A stretch of 64,000 nucleotides of DNA from Formicarius rufipectus. Taxonomy: Eukaryota > Chordata > Aves > Passeriformes > Formicariidae. Each line of letters opens with the position of its first letter. The stretch's first letter is position 1. The stretch covers positions 941,670-1,005,669 of the forward strand of contig VXAU01002292.1 in assembly GCA_013399695.1 (NCBI GenBank), written 5' to 3'. This document shows, piece by piece, positions 33,101 through 48,100 of the stretch. Under the pieces are notes generated by a model, which was not told where the DNA came from, ran no database searches, and worked only from the letters and a program-made list of their open reading frames with translations. A program made the position numbers and the translations under genes.

Positions 33101-36100
33101 ACACCATAATTTCAAGCAGGGCCCAGGGAGAAGGGCTGAACTCTCAAATCTCATGGTATGCTTATCTGAAGAGATCTGCTGACTCTCTGATTATTTGAAC
33201 TGCTAGAGCCTCATACAGGGCTTGGTGAATGGTGTGTCTCTGTCAAAAGGGAGGAAAGCCTGGGGTGCGAATGTTCATTTTGTTCTTTTTGGGAGAACTG
33301 GTTCTCTTGAATCTCTCTCCAGGTTAAGTGATAAATTAGTTTGTTCCCTTATGCACATACTGTATTACTTCTGAGCTCACCTTTATAGTGAGAACAGGTA
33401 GTTTCTATGATATTTTTTCTCCTGGCAGTGTTTTCCTGAGGCAGTGCAAACAAAATTGTTCCTGCTTTGGCACTTGCCACCATTTGTGGTCCTTCAGTAG
33501 TGTGCTAACAGGTCCTGCACTTTCATACACTTTCTTGCTTGTGTTTTGCCAAACAATGTCTTTTTGTTGTCAGTGCTGTAAAAATGCTCATCTGTTGAGC
33601 TGCAGCACATGGATCTCCTGTGCAGACATAGTTTGTCTCTGAAATGAAGAGCTTTTCTGAAGTCACAATGTGTAGAGAGAGGTTTTAAAATTAGAAGATT
33701 TGGTAGAAAATAGTCCCTGTAACACAGGAACTAATTGAATCTGGAAAGTATTCTGAAGAATCTTAAGGGTTTTCGTTGAAGGAGAAAATAAAGTTTTAGC
33801 GAAACAACTCCCCATACTGAAAATGTTACCTAAATCCTTTGAGCAATACGTGCATTTTGAAATGATAGCTTTCCCCAAAATGTGTAGTGGAAGAAATGCC
33901 TTTTAAGCAAGGAGTAAAATTGTAAGGGCAGTTTGAAAAGGTTCTTTTGAAAGGATTTAATTGTGACTATCCTTTTTAAGGATAAAGATGGGTTGGGTGT
34001 AGCATCCCTGAGCCTTTTCAAGTATAATGAAGTCAAAATATGCATGTTGCTTCAGGCATCTGTAGTTAGAAGCCTGGTTGTGAAGATAAGTAAATTTTGG
34101 CAGATTTAAAAGCTTCAGGCATTATGGTTTCATATTCTTAATCTGAATTTTGCAGCTTGAATCAGTGAAATCGGTGGGAACAGAATCTGATCAGTTACAA
34201 AAGAGGAAGTACTTTAAAATGGATACTGTGACCAAAGCCAAGTCTCTTAGGTTACTTCAAAGAATTTTTGTAAACTGAGACTCTAGATTGTATAGTACAG
34301 TTTTGTACTGTGAAAAGCAATTTCCTTCACCATCTAGCACACTGACATTTAAAACATGAATGTCACCAGTTTCTGAAGATTCTGAAATTTTTCTGGCAAA
34401 CAGAAGTTGTGAGAAACTTGATCCCCAGTTCTATGCCAGGACTTTGTAATCTTCCTTTTGTCCTAGAATTAGCACATGGGTCTAAAGTCCAAACACTGTT
34501 TGTAGCTTGAGCTGCAAGGCTTTCTACTAATTCATTTTCTGATATTTACTTACTGAATAAAATATCTGGATGAAATTTTTGAGTTTGAATGTGATTCTGT
34601 TACTAGCAGTAAGGTACTCACACAAGTAAACCTGCATTAATGTTTTTGACATTTAGGGTGATATGTTCAGTTAAATAAGTGTCTTTCATATAATAATAAT
34701 TTGATAATAATAGTAAATAATTTGATAATAATATTCTTTCATTTTCTTGCTTGTGTGCCAGTTTCCACAGCCTGGCATTTACAGTTCTTTCAGAGATGTA
34801 CTGAACTTGAAAAATTCTACTGCCTTTTTTCTAAGGAAAAAGATACCTTCATTTAACAAAAATCAAGCTTGTTCGTGGTGGGGGTAGTTCATTGTATTGT
34901 TGTCTTTTAGATAAATATTTGCAATATGGGAAAATTACATTCCACATATTCTGAAAGTCACAGTGTCTATTTTTTCTCTTAGATTAGACAAATTTGTGTA
35001 AAATATTGGTGAATTGGATTTTTTCTTTAGGAGATAGGACCACAGAGTCTGGGAGACAGGAAGCACTGTCAAATGACTTTGTCCCAAACTAAACGATTAT
35101 GTTTAGGAAAGTGAGGACAGGTACAGGGGTTTTAGATGATAAGGGTTACTGCCTGACAGCTCCACTGTCTCCTTTGGTGGAGAGCACATAAGAGGAAGTC
35201 TCTTTGGCTATGCTGAGATAATGCTTTTGGCACAAAACACCCGATCAGCGATCTTAAGTCACATTATTGACTATCTGAAGAGTTAACTGCTCTTGAAGAA
35301 CATTGAATAACAAATACGATCTTCTGCTTAAAGTAGTTTGGTGTCAGAGGTATATAAGGAGCATTAGAATTCATAGTTACTATAGAGCTTATTTAAAGAA
35401 CTATTTAATATATTTTAATTTTCTCTTACAGAATATTAATATTAGGAGCTTCAGGAGGAGTTGGTACATTTGCTGTACAGGTAATATAAGCCAGCATGCA
35501 TCTTCAAATGATTCACTATGGAGAAAAAGAATTAACAGAAGGGAATTGAGTGAAGGAATAGAAAAATACCAAGCTACTGATCAATCTGCCTGATCGAACT
35601 GATTGGTATTTCCAAAAGTGAAATATTTTCAGATTTATTGCTTTCCATCTATTGCAATGTATTAGTTTAAAGTAGGAAGCAGGGACTTTCAAGGAAACAA
35701 ATTGTGTCTAGGATTGCATTTCACAATTTGGTGCAGGAAATCTCTGATTGTTGCAACTTGAAATATGTAGCCTGTTTTCATTATCTTTCACTCAGCTTTG
35801 CTCTATAAATATGAACAGAACTTCGTGTATGAGTAGAAAAAGTAGAAAAATAGTTATTGAGCTGGTCAAATAATGTGAAAGACCACCAGGCTTTTTTTGT
35901 GCAGTGTATGTAAAGCACAGTGGCTTAGATTAACTTTCCCTCACTGTCTTTGCCCTGCTGCCCTTTTTTCTGTCTATTCCAGTAGCTCTAAACTTTGGAG
36001 ACTCAACATGCTCTTCCTGTGTTGATCCATTAGTTGCGGAACATCCTCTTCTCATGCTCTGTTAATTTGGGGGTTTTGTTTCTAATCACTCATGCTGAAA

Positions 36101-39100
36101 AATCTTTCTCTCAAGAATATGAAAAAAATAGAGAAGTTGGGTGATTGCATTGCTGCGTTCCATGCTAGTAGACCATAAACACAGTGCTTTTAAAGTGGGT
36201 TATAGAAGTTTTGTGGTGTTCTGTTTGCCTGATCTGTGATAAAGCAGGTGACTACTTTCAGTAGAAAAGGCTGACCAGCCACTGACTAGTTAAGATTTTT
36301 AACTGATTAATCCTGGTTAAACTGTATTAATTAGTCTAGAATAAAAGTAAAAAATATTACTGTAAATGAAAAAAAAAATGAAATGCCAAAAGAGAGAAAT
36401 AACTAGCAAAAATAATTTAATTTGTTATAGCTTTTGGAGCAGAAAATATCTCTGATTTACCATAGGGACAATATCATGTTGACTTCCTTCTTTTTCTTGT
36501 TTATTTAATGGTTGATCTGGTGACAGTTTTGGCAGTTGGCAAGTTGGACAGTACCTCATGGTGTACATTTAGCTGGCAGATTCAGATGGCAAACTGAATA
36601 TTTTATCTGGAGCCTTATTTGTTGAGAGATCTGGTATCTCTAAATGGCATAAAAACCCTACCTTCTGTCTTTCACACCAACTCCTCACTCCCCAAAACCA
36701 ACTTAAATATCGATAAATTATAGTAATTATTTTGTCTGTGGGATGTGTGACAAATTATCTTGTATTGAAATACAGTCTGCCCACTTCCTATGTAAGGTCT
36801 TCATTTGTTATGTAAATATAATGAGACTTTGGCTTTTTAAGTTGTTCTCAGTGTTTCACTAAATTTTAATCTTTGGATTTCTCTTTTTTTTTCATACTTG
36901 TTTTTAGCTAGTGAAGGCCTGGGGTGCTCATGTGACCGCAGTTTGTTCTCATGATGCCAGCACACTGGTGAGAAAGCTTGGAGCAGATGATGTGATTGAT
37001 TACAAATCTGGAAATCTGGAAGAGCAGCTTAAAACGTTACCCTTGTACGTGTTTGCATTGCGTAATACTGGGAGTTAGTGGTCAAACTCTCTCTCTTGAT
37101 TCCTTGACTCCAGTCTATCAGAACACCCTCATTTTTATGTTTCTTTTCACATTTCTAAAGCATTAGTTTGCAGAGCAAATTCACTGCAACCCTTTGTGAA
37201 TGCAATTTGCCAAGTGACTATCCCCTCCACAGATTTCATTGTAAGACTAAGCTGGTTAATTTGGCTCGTGGTGGCAAGTTCACTTCCATGTTCTTCTCTT
37301 CAGTGACTGTGATTTGAACAGTTTTGTCAGCTTCCATCCAAGAATTTTGGAGCATATGCAATGCATGAATAAATTAAAGTGTGTCTCCAAAATCCTGTGT
37401 GAGGTTGGTAAATAGTAAAATTGATCTTGTAGAGGGAAGAACTGTGTCATGAAGCAGTGAATTGACTTGCCATTGTGAATCTCAATTGGGAGTAAATTTC
37501 TCTGCCAGCAACATCCAGTACAGCTGCTTCTGATAAGCAATTACACTTATCTTGTCACACTAGTTAGTTTAAACTAACTTGAGAGTTTTCTTTAGAAGTA
37601 TTTTTTGCTTTTGTAATCTTTCCATCTGTTTAAACTTAATCTGCTTTGACTTTTATTTGAATATGGTATTTATAGTGCTCTTTTTAGCTAGACTGAACTA
37701 ATTTACTGGGAGGGAAAACAGAGGCTGCTCAGTCTCTGAAAGAATTTACTGCTAACTGTGCTAAGAAGCCATGTGCCCTTTAACTGTAGTGTGATTGTCA
37801 GCAGGCCTGAGGGCAGTGTGAGGGTACTGACACTATATGGGCAGGACATGCAGCAACTGACTTCGCGGTTTGCCATCCGTGCTGAATTTGCCTTTGTGCA
37901 ACTCAACATTTTAAATGCTAAACACTCATTCTAGCAAGTCACCCTTTTTAAGAGATATCAGCAGCAGTGTCCTGGGGTGCAGTTTTATGACACAACTAGG
38001 CTGATCAGTCTGCTATACTGAGATGGATGTTCCTACTTTGCTCCCCTTTTCAGTTGTACTGACTCTTCAGAACCCATAGTAAATTACTTTATCCTGGAGC
38101 ATTTGTTTTCATGATCTGTTCTTGCTGGCAGCTAGCTGTTACATTGACTGAATTTTAAATATTATATCACATCCTTGAAAGACAAGGCAGAAAAACTACC
38201 ATTTCAGTGATAAGAAATTTTCTATTTAATTTGCATAAAGTATTTTCCCTCCAGTTTGTGGTTTATTTAGATTAGAGGTATGCGTATACACATATCTGTT
38301 GCAATATGGACATTGCTGGAAATTTACAGATGAAAATGAGAGTGAGTTGTGCATCTAACAGAACAGGTGCATAGCTCCCTGTTGTCCTCTTCAGGCTTTA
38401 CAGGCTCACATACTGCGATAATGAGAAGGAATGCTGAAACTGTGGCTTGTTGCCACAGGCTGCATATACCCATTCCATGGGGAGAAAGGTTTTAGGCCTT
38501 TTGCATTATTAGTTTCAACAGTAAATAGGTAGATGTGAATAAAAGAGCTGTCAGGAGACATAAAATGGCCCCAAAACAAATAAGGAGGTCAAAAAAAAAA
38601 GACTTTTAGAAGCGAATCTGAGAATTGGGTCAGAGTTGAGAACTGGGTGAGGTGATAAGGTTTAGCAGAATAATTTGTTTACACAATTTTAGCCACTGGA
38701 ACTGACTTCCATGTGAGTACAGCATGTGCAAGAGATGTTCCTAGTGAGGGCATGAGTCCAGACTAGTTTTTACATGCACATACCATATTATTCAGCACAA
38801 GGACCAGATCTCAAGACTGTTTTAATAGTCTCCTTGGGAGGGCTGAAGATGTGTAGAGCTCTAGAAGGCTTTAAGCAAGTAGAGAATGTACCTGTGCATG
38901 TGTCTTCTTTTTGAAGTTTAAGTGCCACTTAAGTAGCCCTTGTCTGCTGCACAGTGATTGGGCAGTAACCTGTAAGTTTAAATCCCATTGTACAGCAATG
39001 CTGGGATTTAGCTGAAGTCTTGGGACTTTTTTGCTACTATCTTGCAGGCTGATTGTTTTATTGCATTGCAGTGGCACATCAAAATGTAAAGCATAGCAAA

Positions 39101-42100
39101 TTTCTAGTATTAGTTAGCTTAATTATGATGAAATTATTTTCCCCGTGTCATGACTTTAAACCTGTTCTTTATATGTCTGCAGATTTGATTTTATCCTAGA
39201 TAATGTTGGTGGATCCACTGAGAAGTGGGCATTAGATCTCTTGAAGAAATGGTCAGGAGCAACATATGTTACCTTAGTAACACCTTTCCTGATCAATATG
39301 GACAAACTTGGAGTGGCTGATGGCATGTTACAAACAGGAGTCACTGTTGGTTCCAAAACTCTAAAGGTATTTGACAAAATCCTGTATACTTTCATATTTT
39401 GTAGTGGTCTAGTAACTCCTTTTGTGGCTTGGATGCTAATCATGTGGCTCATGTAGAGGTAGCTGTTGCATTGTCCTTGTATGTCATTAAGTATACTTGA
39501 GGTGCACTGTTATTCTTTTCTTCTTTCTTGCACTGAAAAGAAATGTGTTGGGGTGATGCTGTTGGGTGTATGTAATAGTTTGGTGAGCTTTGGAATTTTG
39601 ATTCCTTATTGTGCTTTCCATTGCAGCCCTTTCCATACGGCCTCCCTAGTGAGTCCTGCTGACAGCCGATGTTTCATAGTAAATAGAGCAAATCCCTGCC
39701 TCTGAAATGAAGGAAACTTTGCTGCTTGCTTTAGGCTGGTCAGGCTTTCTCTCAAAACATTGTTTCATGGTTGATTCTCTTCATCCTATTCCAGCACCAG
39801 AGAGTAATAAGAGTGGTTGAGTGTGGCTAGGAAATCTTTAATCTCATTCATGTTCATGTGTCTGGATGGTGATACTGATTTTTCTAGTTTTCATAAGTGT
39901 ATCTTAAAACATTCTGCCAGTGGCCAGATCAGTGGGGCTTTTTAGAACTTTTTCTTCTCTTCACTTGTGTACTGGCTCTCCGAATGAATGCCTTTCGAGC
40001 AGTTGCTATGGTATTCCTGTGATGGTGTGGCTTAATGAGATTCTAAGTCCTGCACAAATATGTTCACAGTGAAGCCCAAAAGCAAAATGAAAAGGCACTG
40101 AAGAAATAATGTAATATTATTTCTCACTGTGCATGTTTCAATGATGAGGAAGATTCTATGCCATGTATTAAAAATCATCTTTCTTCAGCAGACGATTGCT
40201 CTTATTCCTGTAATGACTTACTCAGAAGAGGTGCTCTTGACTTGCACTTGTGAGATCTACCCAAAATGTTTTTCATGTGAGCTGCCATCTGTCATTAGGC
40301 AGTGATGATTTTGGCAGATAGTGGAAGAATAAAATCACTGACACTGAAGTGGAAGGGTCTAAATGTCTCATTGTTGGGTTTATTTCATCCCTTCTGTGAG
40401 TGTGCATAAACATATAGCACCATTTCTGTCTTATGTAACAAATAATGATGTTTCTAGTTGTAGAGACTAGGTAGTTCTTTTTCTTTACTAGCAGATTTGT
40501 GCGATTGAACACAAAATTCATCCTGATCCTGTTGTGGTAACAAAACATCCTGGTCTGTACATTTAATCCACATGCTCAAGTGACCTTTTTTTCAGACATA
40601 AAAAAATTTCCATGTCTTTTCCTTAAATTACTTCTCTAGGGATTCTGTCATTAATTTTAGTTCCCATTTCCATTTCCTCTCATGATTTTTTAATATATTT
40701 GTGATCTTTCTTGCAGCATCTCCTTAAAGGAGTCCATTATCGGTGGGCATTTTTCACACCAAGTGGCCCAAGTTTGGATGAAATAGCAGAACTAGTTGAT
40801 TCTGGAAAGGTATGTCAATAATGGTTATTTGGGTATTTACGTAGAAAGAGATGCTGCTTGGACTCAAAAGTGATGTGGTTCACTACTGGGGAATAAAATT
40901 TCTTGAGACTCACAGTGAGGAAAACTAGTTAAGAATTAACTTGCTCCAGTTTCTAACTTGTGCCTTTGGCATTGAATTTAGGAATTCGTAATGGTTAAGG
41001 CTATTCTGCCTTCTCCCTCTGGAGCATATGTTTTCAAAAGTACAAAGCTTACAAAGTTATAAGGAAGTAATGTCCAGTGAATGGTTACTTTTGCCTGTGG
41101 GATTAATTTAACATGAACTCTGTTTGGTATTGAAGGTTACATTTTGAGGGGTCTCATTTGGTTCATTTGGTCAGAATAAACATCACTGCTCACCTGCATA
41201 TGCAAACTTGCTTAAGTCGGGATGGTTGGATATCCTGCCCATCATGTACACAGAACTAGAATATTCTGGTTATTGCAGGTCATAGAAGATCTGCATTGGC
41301 AGAGTGGTGACAAGAATCTTGTGTTTCATTATTTCAGTGCTTCAGAGTATGATGTTTGTGCTGTTTCAGCACAGTGACTTGGAATATTGTGAGCATTCAT
41401 AAGCTTCTGGGGAATCTTAGTGGATTTGAGGGAAAAGCATGAAGTGCCAGATGGATTATGGTCTGCTTTTGTGATCTTTTCAGGTTTATGAGCTGGTTGC
41501 AAAATGTATGTGGGAGTGAACAGTTGATTTCCTGTGTTTTGGATTGTGTGATGCTGTAGGTCCTGGCAGTGTCCTGTTTGGGAATTTTGGCAACATGAAA
41601 TTATCCAAGAGTAGAGAATATGGACAACTGCTGTAAATCTTTCTATGTGGTACCTAAGCAGAAGAGTGAAGTCTGCCACTTCCAGTATGTGAACTGCCAG
41701 GCCATCATGTGCTCATAATTTGTGAATATTAGTAATATTTAGCTCTATCAATTTTTTGAGCACTGATCTCTTTTTTTATTGTGTATGCAATGCATTCCAG
41801 AGTTTAGAAAAGAGTAAATAAACTGCTGTTGTACTTAAGACCTGATTGCTTCTATTTGCCACCTCAGTGCTGTTGATAAGAACTTTCCTGAATTCAGCCA
41901 CTCCTATTCCTCCGTCATGAACAGTGATGCTGCTGAAACAGCCAGTGGAAAGTCACTATTTCCTAAAAAGTTACCTACTTGTAAACAGAGGCTGCAGCAA
42001 CAAATAAGTTGTGGGGAAGTATATTCCTGGCTACAGCTTTGCAGCTCTTTCCTTTACATTATGTCCAGTGCTGTGGGCATTATCCTATGGTTAAGAAAGA

Positions 42101-45100
42101 AACCATAGAAGATGGTCCTCATCCTGTGACTGCATTCAGTCACATTAATAAATTATAAGTGTCTAAGAAAAAGAAATGCCCTTGTCTGTGTTCTTACCAT
42201 TTGTCCTGATGCTCAGTTCAGTCACAACTTGTTTTGTGTCCTGCTCCTACCTTGTATGCAAAACAAATGCAGTATATCCCCATGAAAGCCTCTTGGGAAA
42301 CACCTGTTTATACAATAGAGATAAGGCTTAATCGGTGTTCTCTGCCTTATAAACTGGACAGGTGAATTGCAATGCCACTTAAAATGTACGTCATACATGT
42401 ATGAATGTCCTGATGTACTTTTGGTTGTAAGATGATCGTGAGGACAAAGATGTTTGCTTGGTCTTTTATTCTCTGTGCAAAAACAGGTCCTAATGTCAGA
42501 CTGTTTGTCTGCAGAGTCATTATTCTAGCAGCATTTTACTCTATTTTGTACAATGTTGTAAACATCTGTGCTATCATGAGTATTTTGTAAGACTCATATA
42601 TATTCCATTTAGACAGATATTAATAAGACCATAACCTTTATTGTCTAGACACAAGAGTTCTCTTAAATGGACAGACCATCAATTCAGAAGGGTAGGTGTT
42701 TGGAAAAAAGGCAGGAGAGAATTACTGGAGGAATTGTACCACAATTTCCTGTAAGTAAGTGAAAATAAATGTTTATGTTTGAATAGGAGAGAATAAATGA
42801 AAAGTAAACAAAAAGCAATGAAGTGTATCAAGAAGGCTTGGAAAAGCTAGCAAATTGCATTCATGTAATTGAACTTGTTAGCTTTGAGTAAATAGTTTTG
42901 AGTAATGCAGATTTTGGTTATTTTGAAATTTCAATCTTTTCTGCTACAGACATCTTAATTTTGAGATTGTATGAAGTGTGAATAAAAGAGCAACTGGAGA
43001 GCTCCTGAAAATGAGAGGCTTTTTTTCAGGAATAAATTAGTAGGGAGGATTAAAATTAAGAAAATTAAAAAGAGCTAATGGTTTAAAGACATGATGCTTT
43101 AGTAAGTGAAGCATTGAGGAACATACCTCTGAAAGAGCTAGAAATCATAATGACAGTATTTTTTCTTATAGTCTATCTGCACCAACACAGATTTTTAGTT
43201 CTTATGAGTTCATCATCCTGCTTTGTGAAAGCAGAAGGATTTTCAGTCCTTCAGTGGATGAAGAACTTTATTTAAAGTTACTTGGTTTTCACATGGATGA
43301 TCTTTGCAGCAAGGAATAGAGATTCACAAAATGTCAGCTATGAGGAGTTCTTTTAAGCTTTTCTAATTGGAAGAAGAAGAGGATTTGATAAGCTAGTAGT
43401 GCAAGGAAGGAGAGTAATTTTCCTTCTGTACTTTACCTGCACATCAACTCAGTTCTGGGAATTGTGAAACCATCTTCAGTTTATGAGCTGTTTTCTCTGT
43501 CTTGCAGCTAGACTTCTTGCAAAGATACTGTTGCAGGATTGAAGGGGTGGGAGGCTCTTGCAACAGTAGTGGGCGTGGAGAAAATCAAGCATTTACTTGA
43601 CAAATTTAGAGATATGGACTGCTTTATCAGTTTCTGGGAAATTTCTGTTTTGCTTTGAAACTGCAGAAGTTAATTGTGACCCAGTAAGGACTGGCTTAAC
43701 GTGGGCTCCACCAAATGAATTGCCAAAGCGCATGTCAGATGTTGCTGTATCTCCATGGAAGAATGTTCCTCATGAATCACAAGGTTCTCCTCTAAAGACA
43801 ACTGAAATCTAGAGAGCCTTAATTCTGGACACAGATCTGGTGGCACACTGTTCACTGAAACATTGTCACTGAAAGGCTTGTGAGGAATGAATTTGATGTA
43901 TTTGTGGTCAGTGTGGTGGATTTAACATTGACAGTCTTGGGTTTTGCTACTTGCCTAATGTTTTCCTCCTAAGGATATGCCATTTAGTCCTTGGTTAAAA
44001 TAGACCAAATCTGTGTAACTACTTATATTGATAGAAAGTCTCCAACTTATAATTAAGCACTTACTTTGCCTTTTATAAAGCCTAGTGGAGGAAGGCAGTC
44101 TCTGAAGACTCTTCAATAAGGGGGAGTACTAAGTGTGTTGTATGTTCCTGCAGTACTGTGATAGGATGTGGGTTATTATGCAGTCCTACAGAAATGTGAC
44201 ATGTTCATTTTAATTCATTGCTATTTAAATGCAGTACAAGTGTGTGTGTGCAGTGTTTCTGGTGACTTAATACTCTTTCCTTCAAAGCATAGTTGCATCA
44301 GATGGTCTGATAGGTGAAAGTTGTTTTTGCAGAATGCTAAAGGGCAAATTGATTTTCCAGTTATGAAATGAATAGATAATTCTTTGTGTTGTTTGCTTTC
44401 TAGATGAATGTTCCAGCACAGGCACCTGTAGGAAAAACAACTGCATGCTTATATTAATTTAATTTGTGAGTAAGTGTTGATTATACATTTTGCTGAAGAC
44501 ACTAGATGCTTTGGACTTAGCACCTTCTGTTGTGGTTTGGAGGACAGATGCTGACTGTTCTTTGGCCCTGCTGCTGTCTTCTTGTGCAATGCTGAACAAA
44601 TCACATAACCTTTTAGTACCGTATTTTCTTGATCTGCTAATGGGGGCTAGTGCCCTTTATCCACCTTTCATGATTTGCTCTGAGGTACCCTGTTAAAATG
44701 TGGAACGGAGTTTTCTACTGCTGGTCCTTGCTATTCAGGAAGTAAATAACACAAATGGATACGCTCATCCACTTTCACATTATGTGGGTTTTGAGAGTTG
44801 TTTGAATGGCTACAATTTAAGATGACATACATTGCTCCTGCTAGCATAAGCTGTCACATCTTCTGGATTCTGTATCCCAATCTGTGTGTAGCCATTTGCT
44901 TCCAGTTTATCTTGTTACACTTCTGCAAGTAACTTGTCCCCTGGCCCTTTGTAATTTCTCTCATCTCAATGAATATTGAACAGCAAATTTAACACTGAGT
45001 CCTTGAATGTTCTCCAAAACTGGCATCTGTAGATGTGGCCGCCTCTGCAGTAATTCCAGTCTTTATGGCTGTGCTACAGTATCTTAAGATACCTGAGATG

Positions 45101-48100
45101 GCTTGCCCTTGGGTAGTGCCTGCTTTACTCTCTTAGAAGAGGCACTAGGGTGCCTAAATATAGGGATTCTACACTTAAATGTCTAAATTAACTAGAGATC
45201 AGTCCTTCTTCCCCATTCTTTAGTCACTTAGTCATGCACATTTGTTTTGAGGACCATATTTCTCCATGCTAAGTTGCAAGGCTTGCACTTTTTTTTTTTT
45301 TTTAGTTTCGTGTTTTCTTGTTGCAGTGCATTTGCTTGCCAGGTTGGTTGGCTAAAGCCCAGAAATGTTGATCAAGGAGAGGTTGCCAAAGCTCTGTTCA
45401 GCCCTTTCTCTTCAAAAAAGAACTTCTATCTGCATTTTGTCAAGGCCACCAAAAAAAAAAAAAAAAGGCACTGTGATTTTTATTAAAACACATCTGCTCC
45501 TGTTCCTCTAGAACATGGTAACTTGCTTATGTTCTTTATGAAGGTGCTATGTGGTTACATGAGAAAGTGTTGGCGACGAGTGCTAATGGAAATTTTGTAC
45601 ACTGTGGGGAGATAGGACGTGAATATGTGAATTCACATACATGACAATGAGGTCTTGAAAAATTTCATCATCTAGTAGATATTTAATCAAATGTGTTCAC
45701 TCAGCCTCATGTAGTTGTATATTCTGTAGAATGTTATTCCTGGTGTTCTGAGCTCTTGTCCTCTAGTGTAGGAGGGAAATGTGTCTAGCACAGCGTTGAA
45801 GTGTGGGGTCAGCAAGACAGCGCTTGTCTGTTGTGTGTTTAATTTGCTGGGATCTGAGGAGATGCAGATCATGCAGGACTATTCTTATAATCTCTATATA
45901 TGATATGCTTTCATATGTAAATATGTATTTTTATATATATTTATATATAACTGTACTAGAGTTTGTTCTAAGTAGATGGTGACATTGTCTTGATTGCTTT
46001 AATTGCCAGTATAAACATCAGGACAACTACCATGAATATAACTGATAGGGGATTCCAGAAGAGAGAGTTGCTCTTTCCTTCAGTTACCAGTTTTTCAGCA
46101 TGGTCCAATAGGTAACTAAACACATGATCTTTCTCATTTCTACTGATTTAAGCTTGGGCTAGGCTGGCACACACTGCAGTTCTGGGCTTGTTCCAATTTC
46201 TTACTGCTCTGCACTGTGTTCTGTAGAAGCTGTTCTGCCAGGGCTAATTAATGAGCTAGAGATTCTTGAAGCCTTTTTTACACTCTGATACTTTTTCACA
46301 TTACTGTACCCTGATAGCCTGCTAAACTGGAATTTATCTTCTAGCATTTAAATAATTGTAGATGATACTCATGAGATCATGTGGGCTGCTGCTAGAGATT
46401 TGATATGAAAGAAGGTACCCTGCCTTAATACCCAAACAAATAAAACCTGATAATACCATTATCTCTGGGAGTAGACCCTGGGACACTTGCCCTCCTTCCC
46501 ATGTCTTAACCACTGCAGCGCCATTTTTCTTATGGGTGAGTTGTTGGATCATTTTTACTTCTATTAGGCATTTGGGATGGAAATGTCACGTACCTGATGT
46601 TCTTTCATGTGCTCTTGGATGAAAGTGCATGTTCCCTGAAATACAAGCTAATAAAAAGCATGGCAAGGAAGAAATTTTTTCCAAAACATTCAAAGATGGG
46701 GCTCTGAGCAACCTGGTGTAGTGGAAGGTAGGTGTCCCTGTCCATGGGTGGGATGGTTGGACTGAATGGCCTTTAAAGGTCCTTTCCAACCCAAACCATT
46801 CTATGATTCTGTGCAAGTACTGTGCAGTTGCAAAGCTACCCATACAACATGTCACCAGAGACAGCTGTTCCAGAAGGGAAGAACTCTAATCCTTGTCTTC
46901 TGTGAGAGCTGACCCTAGAACCTGCTGTTGGCAAAGTAATATGAAGCTCAGCATCCATTGTTGCATGCCATTTTAAGGGGAAGGAGGGATGAAGAAGGGG
47001 TGGGATTAAGATCCAATGAGTATGGAACTTGAGTACAGCAGAGAAGATGCTCAGCTCAAGGGAAGAAATGACAGAAACAGCAGTGTCCCGAAACCACAGG
47101 GTTTTTGCCATGGGATGACAATAAAGTAACAAATGGATAACTATTTGTTTAGTTCCAGGACAAGGACTGTTCTTTTTAATAATTTCTGTTTGAGATTCTT
47201 GTTGACATTGGTGGGAGACTCACTGAAGGCCCAACACTGACTATCAAATTCTGCATTTGTGCTCATACACCTCTTTTGGCATGGTGGTAATTTCTGGAGG
47301 AAGACAGCCTTTATCTTTTAACTCAGTCAAAACATCAAGCAGATCTTTTCCATTACAGCAAGCCTGATGTCTGGTGGAGCACATGACAGCTTTTGTTCTG
47401 TGCACATGCAAGTATCTTTCCCAAAGCGTAGTGTACAGGAGCCCTGAGCAGTCTCACCAAGACATAGGTAGGGTGTGTGCCACGGGAGGCAGAAGCTGGG
47501 AGAAAGGCACTCCCCAGGCAGGGCAGCCTGACAGGTCTGACATGGCCATCCTTTGCAGACGTGGGGGAGAGCCAATGCACTGTCACTGTCCTTTGAATGA
47601 GGGCACTCTTTTTTGTGCTTTGAACTGGGCTTGCTCTCAGTTCGTGTGTCTCCTGAGGTTTTTCGAGGCTCTTGCTCTCCCTCCAGCGGCAGGAAGCAGC
47701 TCCACACTCACTGGACCGACTTGCTGCTGCTATAAGGGTCAAAGGCATCTTCATTCTTGTCATGTTTTCTCACTTGTCCTCTCTTGAGAAATTCAAACTT
47801 TGCCCTTGCAACCACAGAAACTGGGACCTCCAGGGGTGGGTCTGAGTTTGCCATTAGTGGGAATGTATTCCTGCTGACCAGTCAACTCCTGCCAGTGCCT
47901 GTTCACTGCCTGCTGCGTTCAGAGCTGGAATGGCTGGGATATCACCTCTGTGCTGTATGTAGGATAGCCTTAATCAGCATCAGCAATTACTCTTTTTGTT
48001 TTTCCAAACACATGAGTTCATTTCAAGAGACCTGAGATTCACTTCTATAGTATGTTCTGCATTGGAGAGAATGAAGAGGAAGAAAATACCTTTCAGACCC

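Larger units (their letters stand above)
30123..35431. other. RTN4IP1 intron 4
   Basis: A 5.3-kb AT-rich intron. It holds a CR1 fragment (30388-30538), an AT-rich stretch near 32830-32915 and an (AAT)n-like stretch near 34690-34735. No exon recognised. Confidence 0.6.

Noticed and set aside
45289..45466. T15 and A16 runs as the two ends of a processed element
   Set aside because: The T and A runs are not flanked by matching duplications and the sequence between is not recognised; likely simple homopolymers.
47327..47787. Three overlapping open frames of 126-137 codons on both strands in RTN4IP1 intron 8
   Set aside because: No shared motif, no splice partners, and overlap on both strands points to local GC content, although the block could be an unrecognised repeat.
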